Shown: positions 1 through 6,401 of the stretch, piece after piece
Layout: the number at the start of each line of letters is the position of its first letter
Position numbering within the stretch: the first letter of the stretch is position 1
NCBI GenBank assembly: GCA_003024985.2
Contig: PXIH01S0036083.1
Length of the DNA stretch: 10,424 nucleotides
Source of the DNA: Euperipatoides rowelli
Taxonomy: Eukaryota; Onychophora; Udeonychophora; Euonychophora; Peripatopsidae
Direction: 5' to 3' (one strand)
Position numbers and translations under genes: made by a program
Notes under the pieces: model-generated
What the model was told of the DNA's origin: nothing
What the model saw: only the letters and a program-made list of their open reading frames with translations
Databases searched by the model: none

Positions 1-133
1 CCCCCCCCCAATGTTAATTCACCAAAGAGTGTCGAAATTAATGTGCTAAGACGACCCATAATTAAAGAAAATTGGAAAACAGCCAACTATAATAAATCTA
101 ACAAACCTAAGAAAAATTCTCGTAAATACGGTA

Positions 134-481
134 GTGTTGCTAAAAAGGAGAGTAAGAGATAAACTTAACTCACATCAAATCGGCAAACATCCCCCAGAAT
201 TTATATCAAACAACTTATGGGAAATTCTAAGACATGAGAACCCCGCAGAGAAATGTAAAGAAATTAATCCAAAAAATTATCGTACTACATCCATCAATAT
301 TGCAGTAAATTCAGTCCAACAAAGTAAAATCATAACGTCTGAAAATCATAAATGTGGAAACAAAATGTCGCCAGACGCATTCCATAAGCCTATTAAACAA
401 AACAAAATGGCATATGCTAGACGAGAATCCAAATTTAAACACGACGGTCACACTAGATTTTTCAGAATTATACGAGGTTAA
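134..481 (+). pseudogene. possible gag/pro linker relic of the gypsy element
   Basis: An open stretch of 115 codons lies directly upstream of, and overlaps, the protease frame. It is rich in Lys, Arg, Asn and His, as nucleic-acid-binding gag tails often are. I cannot find a CCHC zinc knuckle or any capsid motif, so its assignment rests only on position. The first 130 bases of the window hold no convincing coding signal and begin with a run of nine C. It may equally be a chance open frame next to the protease, and most of the real gag must lie to the left of the window or be lost. Confidence 0.25.
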
Positions 482-863
482 GCCCATTTTAGTATTGGAA
501 GTAATAGGTAAGAAAGTATATGCACTTCTAGATATAGCAGCTGAGAAATGTCTCATAGATGAGAGCTGCGTGAGCCTAGATCAGCTGAGTGCAAAAACAA
601 TGGCGATTTCCGTTAAATCACCAGTGTCTAGTAAGACAATGCACAGAGTTAAGACCTTAATAAATATCAAAATAACGGGAAAAAACCTTAGTGTGGTTAA
701 ATTCCAGCAGAGAGTCGCATTCCAGATGATTCTGGGGTTCGACTGGTGTGCACTGTACAAAGCCGTGATCGATTACAAAAATCGTACAGTGAAGCTTCAG
801 TTCAAGAATAGTAAGTCACGTGAGGTACCCAACAACCAATCACAAAACAGAACAAACATCTGA
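354..863 (+). pseudogene. retropepsin-like aspartic protease of the gypsy relic
   Basis: Open frame of about 169 codons with no ATG at its head (codon 354 is GTG), as expected for an internal part of a polyprotein. Residues 44-68 show the strand-turn context of a retropepsin: hydrophobic beta-strand residues, then LLDIAAEKCLI, with the presumed catalytic Asp at residue 60 (codon 531-533). The family consensus after this Asp is Thr/Ser then Gly/Ala; here Ile-Ala follows, so the active-site loop looks damaged. Residues 126-131 (ILGFDW) match the conserved ILG block near the C-terminal end of retropepsins. The frame stops with TGA at 861-863 but stays open in the same frame as far as TGA 1005-1007, which includes the short linker towards reverse transcriptase. 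In the live element this enzyme would process the Gag-Pol polyprotein. Confidence 0.75.
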
Positions 864-1007
864 TGTGGAACCACAATGCTTGAAAAAGAAGAGGCTGGTG
901 AGCAAACTGACGAGTTATACAGACTATTTAAAACAAAAGAACTAGGCCTGAGCGACATGTACAGACAACAACTGGAGATGATACTAGACAATCACAAAAA
1001 ATTCTGA

Positions 1008-2333
1008 TTGAAGACGTGACAGACATGACTGGGGCTAACATACCATCTTACGAGCCCAAATTTAAGACAGAGACTCCAATTTACCAATGACAGTATAGGA
1101 TTCCACATAGCATATACGAGCCGTTGAGACTACAACTTGACAAATTGGAAAAGGCGAACATTATTAAAAAAGTACATAGTCCTTATAATTCTCCAGTGCT
1201 TGTCTTACCCAAGAAGGACTCTAAAGAAGTCAGGATATGCCTTGATCTGAGGAAAATAAACAAACAGATCATAAATGAGCAATACCCGATCATGCGTATT
1301 GCTGACATTTTAGAAAACCTAGGTGGTGCACGTATCTTCAGTAGCCTAGATTTAAACAACGGCTATTTCAATGTAAAGTTAACGAAGCCTCCAAAAAATT
1401 CGCATTTTCAGTACCTTTTGTAAAATACACCTTCACCCGCTTATGTCAGGGCTGTGTAACATCAGCAGCCATTTTTCAAAAAATTATGATAGAGTGTTTA
1501 CATGATATAATATTAAAAGGTCACGTTTTTGTTTATCTAGATGACATTATTATACATTCACCTAACATAGAAGAACACTTAAAAATGTTAGAGGAAGTGC
1601 TCACAGCACTAGAAAAGGTTAATTTAGTGGTAAAGCCTTCAAAATGTCATCTATTTAAAGAATCGATAAAATATTTAGGGCATATGGTCGATAAAAACAG
1701 GTGTAGGTCTATAGAAAGAAGCGTAGAGGCAGTACAAAAGCTAGCGTGCCCTACAACAGTGAGAAGAGTAAGGAGTTTCCTTGGAAGTTTAAACTTCTAT
1801 AGAAAATTTATTACGAATTTCGCAGAAATAGCCGCCCCATTGTACAATCTTTTTAAAAAAAAAGAATACTGCAATTACATGGAACGAAAATGCGGAGTAG
1901 CCTTCCAAACACTGAAACAGAAATTGATTACAGCGCCATTACTCGCATTCCGAAACTACAACAAACCCTTTATAATTAAGACTGACGCATCCCTCACATC
2001 ATTAGGAGCGGTGTTAGAGCAGGAAAATGAAAAGGGCAAAATACAACCAATATCATATGCCAGTAGAAGGCTGAATAAGGTGGAGAGAAATTATGCAGTG
2101 ATAGAACATGAAACCTTAGCTATTGTATTCGCCACTGAACAATTTAAACACATGACGTACGGTAACAAGATTATACTACTGACAGACCATAAACCACTGA
2201 TGTATATAATAGAGCTAAAGGATACCAATGCCAGAGTAGCCAGATGGATGATGAACCTACAACAAAATGACATCCATTATCAATACATCCCTGGCAAATT
2301 AAATAGTTTCGCCGGCATGTTATCGAGAAGTCA
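1008..2333 (+). pseudogene. reverse transcriptase and RNase H of the gypsy relic
   Basis: Two frames carry the enzyme. From about 1008 to 1395 (frame of 1124) are the fingers and palm start: a YRIP block just after the stop at 1088-1090, then SPYNSPVLVLPKKD, an RICLDLRKIN block and SSLDLNNGYF, whose Asp at 1349-1351 is the first catalytic residue. The frame changes inside the A-run at 1393-1398. The second frame carries the FQKIM block, the catalytic YLDD box at 1534-1545, the FLGSLNFYRKFI thumb/connection block, and then RNase H: TDAS (Asp at residue 167 counted from 1486), ETLAIV (Glu 209) and TDHKPL (Asp 234). The last conserved acidic residue of gypsy RNase H, normally Asp in the ADxLSR box, is Gly here (codon GGC at 2314-2316). 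In the live element this protein copies element RNA into DNA. Confidence 0.93.
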
Positions 2334-3107
2334 CGTAGAAGATGAGACTACAACAACTTGTGCTTTGGAAGACAGCAAGAGGCCAATCACAACCGAGCTT
2401 ATGCAAACAGAACAACAAAAGGACAAGTACTGTAAAGACATCATTAATAAATTAAAATAAAACAAACTAAATGACAAAACTTACCTACTAGACGAAAACA
2501 ATTATTTACTACAAAAACTAGTACAATTAGGAAACTCGGAATTTACTTCTTGCAGAACCATTGTCCCAGCATCCCTCATACCGGATGTTATGTTTGCATA
2601 TCACGATAGCTTAATAAGGGGACACTTTTTGTTAGAAAAAAACCACGTATCGTATAAAAAAAACTTCTTTTGGCAAACAATTTTCACAGACATTAAAAAT
2701 TACATCAATAGTTGCGAAAAATGCCAGCGTAGGAACAGAGGACGTGTAAAAGCTCCTATACAAGCTGTCGAACCTTCTTCCTCCTGCATGTCTAAGCTCA
2801 GTATCGACATTTTGGGTCCCTTCTCAACAACACAGAGAAGAAACAAGTACATAATTACATATACAGATCACTTTTCCCATATGACATTCACTAGCCCTAT
2901 ACCAAGCCAAGAAGCACATATCATCGCAGCAGATTACATGAAAACCATTTATACATGATACGGTGGATCAAAATACATCCTATTAGACCGTGGGCCACAA
3001 CTAGTGGGACTTATAATGACAACATTATATAATAAGAAACTGGGCATAGAAAGGATCACAACAATTAGTTTTTGGCCTCGCTCTAATGGCATAAGTGAAA
3101 GCATTCA
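2334..3107 (+). pseudogene. integrase relic (zinc-binding domain and truncated catalytic core)
   Basis: The segment continues the RNase H frame, interrupted by TAA at 2458-2460 and TGA at 2956-2958. Counting from the Met at 2590, His5 and His12, then Cys42 and Cys45, form an HHCC zinc-binding domain with 6, 29 and 2 residues between the ligands. The core follows: IDILGPF, with the first catalytic Asp at 2806-2808; LLDRGPQ, with the second Asp at 2986-2988; and NGISESIH, with the Glu at 3097-3099. Thirty-six residues separate the second Asp from the Glu, close to the D,D(35)E spacing of the family. All three catalytic residues survive despite the stops. Similarity ends about three codons after the Glu, so the rest of the core and the C-terminal domain are gone. 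The live enzyme would insert element DNA into the host genome. Confidence 0.9.
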
Positions 3108-3675
3108 CCACCACCTCCCCCTGTTTTACACCACTCCCAACACCAAGAGGGTTTTATTTCATGCTCTATTAACAGGAGGAGTTAATAGAGAGGAATCCCC
3201 CTCACCACCTCAAATTCTCTAGCTCCCCTACCCTGTGGTTGTAACTCACCCCAGCTATTCCCTTCAAAGCCTAGAGTTCCCCTTCTACCACCTGCTGGTT
3301 TTCTACCATGTCTGGTTTTTATACCTCCACTCCCTGGTTTTGTAACCATACCACTGCCTCAAAACTCTAGGCATCTATTAAAATGACATGTAGGAGGAGG
3401 CACATCACTTCTACCACCCCATTTTAAAAAACCTTTGTCAAGTATCCCTAACTGATGAATCAGAGATGTTGGAAGATTCATTGGATCTTCCTATATCTCC
3501 TCCACATCAGGTAGGGGGTGCTTGACTACAGGTTCTTTCACCACAACCTGGTCCATCCCATCCCTATTTCCTACAACCCGGTCCATCCCATGCCTATTAC
3601 CCTGGTCATGTGCCTCCTCTCAAGATAGTGATGATGATGATTTGAGGAATGATTAAAACATCCAAAAATATTTAG
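3108..3675 (+). pseudogene. decayed proline-rich then Asp-rich coding stretch, probably the head of the polymerase relic
   Basis: Starting at 3108, a new frame opens with five proline codons and runs to TAA-TAG at 3183-3188. The same frame resumes at 3189-3386 (65 codons, many Pro, with PPAGF and PPLPGF repeats) and again at 3387-3452. A frame change near 3450 leads to a segment with DESEMLEDSLD and then, after TGA 3523-3525, to a tandem repeat with two copies of the peptide QPGPSH. A last shift gives SQDSDDDDLRND at 3618-3653. Amino-acid use stays coherent across the breaks, which supports decayed coding sequence rather than chance. Low-complexity Pro- and Asp-rich composition carries no family information. 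The link to the polymerase blocks downstream rests on strand, adjacency and the shared Asp-rich transition. Confidence 0.5.
3543..3602 (+). repeat. two tandem copies of a 30-bp unit
   Basis: The unit starting at 3543 is repeated at 3573 with 26 of 30 positions identical. The length is a multiple of three, and both copies translate in the same frame with QPGPSH followed by Pro/Ala-Tyr, so it looks like a peptide-level duplication in a once-coding low-complexity segment. Confidence 0.85.
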
Positions 3676-3990
3676 AGGCAATCTAAAAAAAACCATAAAG
3701 ACAATATTACTGATAATGATGATGATTCAGATGATTTAGATAATGATATTGTTCCTGATCAAGCTGAAATGGCATTCCAATGTTGCCTTCAAACTTGGAG
3801 ATTGCCTCATACTTCTCAAAAATATAAAGATATCCCTATATTTTTGAGAAGGGCTAAATGTCACTTTGAGAGCCATATTAGTCTTACACTAAATGAACAA
3901 GATACTCTCAAGGTGAATGTGCATTTAGATATGTACCTATTTAACGATTCAGATTTTTTGTCATGCCTTTTATGTAACAAGTCTTTATGA
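3676..3990 (+). pseudogene. N-terminal block of a Polinton/adintovirus-like DNA polymerase B relic (part 1)
   Basis: This frame is open from the codon after TAG 3673-3675 to TGA 3988-3990. It begins with an acidic stretch (NDDDSDDLDND) and continues into a globular-looking segment containing FLRRAKCHFESHI and LKVNVHLDMYLFN. Hydrophobic and charged residues alternate as in a folded domain, unlike the low-complexity region before it. I place it with the blocks at 4035-4276 and 4368-4709 because together they have the order found in the non-catalytic N-terminal region of protein-primed DNA polymerases of Maverick/Polinton and adintovirus type. This block alone would not be diagnostic. No catalytic motif is present. 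The frame ends where an AT-rich simple repeat begins. Confidence 0.5.
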
Positions 3991-3994
3991 CTTA

Positions 3995-4034
3995 CACATA
4001 ATTCTCTATAAATAAATAAATGAAATAAATAAAA
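3995..4034. repeat. AATA/AAAT-type simple repeat between two polymerase blocks
   Basis: A low-complexity run of AAT/AAAT units sits between the end of one polymerase frame (TGA 3988-3990) and the start of recognisable sequence in the next frame (about 4050). Its expansion or insertion could account for the frame change there. Confidence 0.7.
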
Positions 4035-4276
4035 CTTTTATTTTTAAAAGTAAAAATGTACTAATAACTAAAGGGATATCCATTAGTGAGGTATTAGACT
4101 CTTTATTCACATCTATTTTAGGTGAGATAGATGATTTAACCCATAAAGGTTCTGGCTGGATTTTATTATCTATCTCATTTATAGAGCTTTGTCTCAACAG
4201 ATGTGAAGCATTAAGAAGTAGTTCTATGATGCTTTTACTGAGGAACTCCATTTTAATCACCTTGAGTTTCCAATAG
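4035..4276 (+). pseudogene. N-terminal block of the Polinton/adintovirus-like DNA polymerase B relic (part 2)
   Basis: Open on the + strand from about 4035 to TAG 4274-4276. The most telling segment is KGSGWILLSISFIELCLNR at 4145-4201, followed by an RSSS block. The Gly-Ser-Gly-Trp turn followed by an alternating hydrophobic strand is the feature I associate with the N-terminal region of Polinton/adintovirus-type polymerase B proteins in invertebrate genomes; this is from recall and no search was run. Upstream, an amphipathic segment (ISEVLDSLFTSI) precedes it in the same frame. After about residue RSSS the frame loses coherence, and the next conserved-looking block is in a different frame from 4264, so bases appear to be lost between them. 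The open frame on the opposite strand here is a shadow. Confidence 0.6.
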
Positions 4277-4709
4277 CATTAACTGACATCCCAAAATTTG
4301 AAAGAATGAATAAGATGTCAGTTAAAGTTATTGGAGTAAATGAATACAAAAATTTTATCCTCTGTATATGAATACGGATATCATCCACCCTAGGTCTGTG
4401 GATTTACTTCTCATTAAAGATGATAATGAGAATACTCATTATGTTTTCATCAAAAATTTAAGCAGGCTTTTGAGATCCCAAATGACTAAACATGATAATC
4501 ATACTTTTATTTGCCATAATTGTTTGGGGCATTATGGGAGGCAGGATTTCTTGGATAAACATCAATTATATTGTTTATTCCATAAAACTGCCCTCATAAT
4601 GCTTCCAAACAATAAAAAGAATATTTTACATGTTAAAGAGTACAAAAGGTTCCATGATGTTATTAACGTACATAAGATTTGTGTTATACAGAACCATTTA
4701 AGAATGTAG
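4264..4709 (+). pseudogene. C2HC zinc-finger-like block of the Polinton/adintovirus-like DNA polymerase B relic (part 3)
   Basis: Two frames are involved. Positions 4264-4368 read EFPIALTDIPKFERMNKMSV and further, ending at TGA 4369-4371. Reading passes to the frame of 4368, with DLLLIKDD, HYVFIKNLSRLL and then a cysteine/histidine cluster. In the 4368 frame Cys49, Cys52, His65 and Cys69 give the spacing C-x2-C-x12-H-x3-C. In the Polinton/adintovirus polymerase B family a HYV-IK-LSRLL block followed by such a finger precedes the exonuclease domain. Here the frame loses similarity after about residue 90 and stops at 4709. I see no exonuclease, palm or thumb motif downstream, so only the N-terminal region survives. 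In a live element the full protein would replicate the element by protein priming. Confidence 0.65.
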
Positions 4710-5119
4710 GCCATTGATACCGGTCATCTTGTTATAAGAGTATGATTAAATTGTATCTCAACAGAAGTAGCTTCTAAATCATTTGAGTAACCATTGTAAT
4801 ATATGTTTTTTTTTTCAAACAGCTAGTGAAAAATAATATATTAAACAAATTGAAAGTTTATATAGGAGATATTTCTCAGATGATTGGTTAAAAAAAGTTC
4901 ATTAGGTTGTTGCTTACTTTTAATTGGTTAGTAGGGTTGTTTAATCAGGTTAGTTATCCAACCAGGTTAGAGGAGATGTTGTAATGAAGGCTTATGGCTT
5001 AGGCAGGATAAGTTTTAATTTTTTTACTTTGGGTTTGATGTCATTCTTCCTCCTTCTTGTTTTTAGTAGAGGAATGTATATCCTTTGATGCTCTATCGGG
5101 GCTATGATACTATGGTAGG
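4710..5119. other. gap after the polymerase relic with no supported gene
   Basis: AT-rich sequence with no recognisable exonuclease or polymerase motif in any frame. The only open stretch with a start is 34 codons at 4984-5088 on the + strand; it has a hydrophobic middle (residues about 9-28) and could be a fragment of another element gene or chance. I do not call it a gene. Confidence 0.6.
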
Positions 5120-5145
5120 CATTGTATATCTTTAGATATACAATG
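5120..5145. repeat. perfect inverted repeat, 12-bp arms with a 2-base spacer
   Basis: CATTGTATATCT, then TT, then AGATATACAATG: the two arms are exact reverse complements. It lies between the end of the + strand polymerase relic (4709) and the end of the - strand gene relic (5169), which converge on it. It could be a transcription-end hairpin, a remnant of a palindromic target or a chance AT-rich palindrome. Confidence 0.9.
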
Positions 5146-5730
5146 ATTAGCATTAGCATGATTATTGATTAGCAGGAAGTGCTCATCACAAAAATAGTCC
5201 ATCTTGGATGATGGTTGATCACACCCCGATTGTAGCATTTATAGACATATGCTTTCGTCTTCATATTAACTGGAAGGAGACAGCATGGAATACGATGGTT
5301 GTCTAGTGTAGTGACTTGAGTGGGTGATGGTGCTGTAGAGGATGGAAGTGTAGAGGATGGAAGAGATGTTGGTGTAGAGGATGCTTGGGTATCCATCGAT
5401 GTGGAGGTGAGAGGGTGTTAAAGTGATGGAGTCTTGAGATGGGGAGGTGGTGTTTAGTGAGGGTAAGATCGTGGAGGTGGCAATGGTAGAATCCAGGGAG
5501 TTACTTCAAACTCTAGATCACTGAAGTCAGGCATTGGCAGAGCAAAACCACCGTAGTAGTGGGCAGAGTTACTGCACTAGTCTTTCCCCTCTATGATGGT
5601 CTCATCACAGAGGAAGTAGCCGCATTTAGGTGTTACTGCTGGTGGTGGTGGTGATGAGGATGGTGGTGGTGGCAGATCATTATCGATGATGGTGATGGCT
5701 ACTACTCCGACCTGATGGGTTTGAGATTTT

Positions 5731-5873
5731 CTAAAAATAAATAAAAGAAAAGAAAATAATATTGAGTATCTAATAAAACATATGCTAAAAAAGACTTAGA
5801 AAATATTTTTGATAATGAGTAAAAAACATATGGTAAAATAAAAGACTTAGAAAATATTTTTAAAAATACATAC
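5731..5873 (-). other. predicted 143-bp intron (GT...AG)
   Basis: On the - strand the donor reads TCG|GTATGT, with GT at 5873-5872, and the acceptor is a pyrimidine-rich tract (TTTTCTTTTCTTTTATT) ending in TTTTTAG at 5737-5731. The interval is far more AT-rich than the flanking exons, which have clear codon-like composition. Length and composition fit a short invertebrate intron. Joining at these sites does not keep the most coherent exon frames in phase, so either an indel has occurred in an exon or a nearby site is used. Confidence 0.6.
5775..5861. repeat. imperfect tandem repeat inside the predicted intron, period about 48 bp
   Basis: A unit containing AACATATG and GACTTAGAAAATATTTTT occurs at 5775-5810 and again at 5823-5861, with a few differences, mainly extra A residues after the ATATG. 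It accounts for much of the predicted intron, which was therefore probably shorter before the duplication. Confidence 0.85.
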
Positions 5874-6287
5874 CGATTTCTTTAGCCTTGGCCTCCAACT
5901 CCTTCTCCAGGTGATACTTCTCCATTGCCGCTAGCACAATTATTTAACACTGTGTTGTGATTTTACGTTCCAACTCGGCTCTCTGCCTGGAGAAAGGTAA
6001 CCAAAAGCCCATCAATATCTTGAGAGCTCAGGTTTTCTATCTCAGGAGTCAACTCACCGGGGTTGAGTGTCTCCCACCTGCCGCACTTAGTATAGTGCCA
6101 GCATTAGGACTGAGAGCCTTGAGTTCTCCCCCATTCACAATAACACTAACAGCGTTAGCTGAGTCAGTAGTGAAGACTTTAGATGTCCCGGTGCTTGATG
6201 TAATGTTTGTGACTTCCATGATGCTGTTGGATTTCACTTTAATAAAATAATGTAAGATGGTTCTCACTCTATGGTACTAGAGGAAAT

Positions 6288-6292
6288 AGTGA
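6288..6292 (-). promoter_or_regulatory. initiator-like TCACT, predicted transcription start at A6290
   Basis: The - strand reads TCACT at 6292-6288, one base from the arthropod initiator TCAGT. The A at 6290 lies 29 bases downstream of the first T of the TATA box, which is the normal spacing. A 5' leader of about 71 nt to the ATG at 6219 would follow. Confidence 0.4.
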
Positions 6293-6312
6293 CATAACAT
6301 TATTCAATGGGG

Positions 6313-6319
6313 TTTTATA
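6313..6319 (-). promoter_or_regulatory. TATA box (TATAAAA)
   Basis: The - strand reads TATAAAA from 6319 to 6313, a consensus TBP site, embedded in the GC-containing context GTGTATAAAACCCC rather than in an AT-rich run, which lowers the odds of a chance match. It lies 100 bases upstream of the candidate start codon. Confidence 0.6.
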
Positions 6320-6343
6320 CACTAGGGTCGGATTGAAACGTTG

Positions 6344-6351
6344 TGACGTAA
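6344..6351. promoter_or_regulatory. CRE/ATF-like site TGACGTAA
   Basis: TGACGTAA on the + strand (TTACGTCA on the - strand) differs from the palindromic CRE TGACGTCA by one base and is a common bZIP (ATF/CREB) site. It lies 25 bases upstream of the TATA box, a usual position for a promoter-proximal activator site. Confidence 0.45.
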
Positions 6352-6364
6352 TTTTAGAGCTTAG

Positions 6365-6369
6365 CCAAT
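6365..6369. promoter_or_regulatory. CCAAT box
   Basis: CCAAT on the + strand (ATTGG on the - strand, in the context CTCATTGGCT) lies about 75-79 bases upstream of the predicted start, where NF-Y sites typically occur; these work in either orientation. Confidence 0.45.
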
Positions 6370-6390
6370 GAGCCTCTTTCCCACTTAAAA

Positions 6391-6401
6391 ATTAGCATAT
6401 G
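6391..6401. promoter_or_regulatory. octamer-like ATTAGCAT overlapping an E-box CATATG
   Basis: ATTAGCAT at 6391-6398 is one mismatch from the octamer ATTTGCAT, and CATATG at 6396-6401 is an E-box. Both lie about 100 bases upstream of the predicted start. The short length makes chance occurrence likely, so this is only supportive of the stronger elements beside it. Confidence 0.25.

Larger units (their letters stand above)
1..3107 (+). mobile_element. Ty3/gypsy LTR-retrotransposon relic, internal (pol) part, truncated at the 3' end
   Basis: Reading along the + strand gives, in order, a retropepsin-like segment, reverse transcriptase, RNase H, the integrase zinc finger and the integrase core. 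This domain order (PR-RT-RH-IN) defines the Ty3/gypsy (Metaviridae) group. The relic is disabled: there are in-frame stops at 861-863, 1088-1090, 2458-2460 and 2956-2958, and frame changes near 992-1005 and within the A-run at 1393-1398. Similarity ends abruptly just after the third integrase catalytic residue, at about 3105, so the integrase C-terminus and 3' LTR are missing. No LTR, primer-binding site or polypurine tract could be found, and the left end lies outside the window or has decayed. Domain order is read directly; the exact limits are inferred. Confidence 0.93.
5169..6219 (-). pseudogene. unrecognised spliced gene relic, promoter-bearing, Pro/Ser/Thr-rich second exon
   Basis: The proposed start is the ATG at 6219-6217; it has A at -3 and G at +4, a strong eukaryotic context, and lies about 71 nt below the predicted transcription start. 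The first frame runs 56 codons to TGA 6051-6049. An overlapping frame at 6103-5966 (46 codons) contains WETLNPGELTPEIENLSS and a helix-like DGLLVTFLQAE. A third, broken by TAA 5946-5944, ends with the charged helix MEKYHLEKELEAKAKEI at the splice donor. After the intron, one frame runs from 5729 to 5169 with stops at 5579-5577, 5456-5454 and 5420-5418; it carries PPPP clusters, CGYFLCDETIIEGKD, a Ser/Thr/Pro tract and a Cys-containing tail. I recognise no family. The frame of exon 2 does not match that of exon 1 across the intron. It is either a decayed gene or a gene with further introns that I have not resolved. Confidence 0.55.

Noticed and set aside
1-9. Poly-C run at the window start as a biological feature
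   Set aside because: A nine-base homopolymer at the edge is as likely to be an assembly or sequencing artefact; no motif follows.
2091-2273. 60-codon - strand open frame
   Set aside because: Shadow of the RNase H coding region.
4006-4260. 84-codon open frame on the - strand
   Set aside because: It is the antisense shadow of the GSGW-containing polymerase block on the + strand and has no recognisable motif of its own.
4984-5088. 34-codon + strand ORF with a hydrophobic middle
   Set aside because: Too short, no family resemblance that I trust, and hydrophobicity follows simply from its T-rich composition.
5957-6250. 97-codon + strand open frame
   Set aside because: It overlaps the - strand gene relic that has a promoter, a strong-context ATG and splice sites; the + strand frame has no motif and no promoter.
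6217-6267. Longer reading of the - strand first exon starting at 6267
   Set aside because: The codon at 6267 is GTG, not ATG; the first ATG in that frame, at 6219, has strong start context and sits below the predicted promoter.
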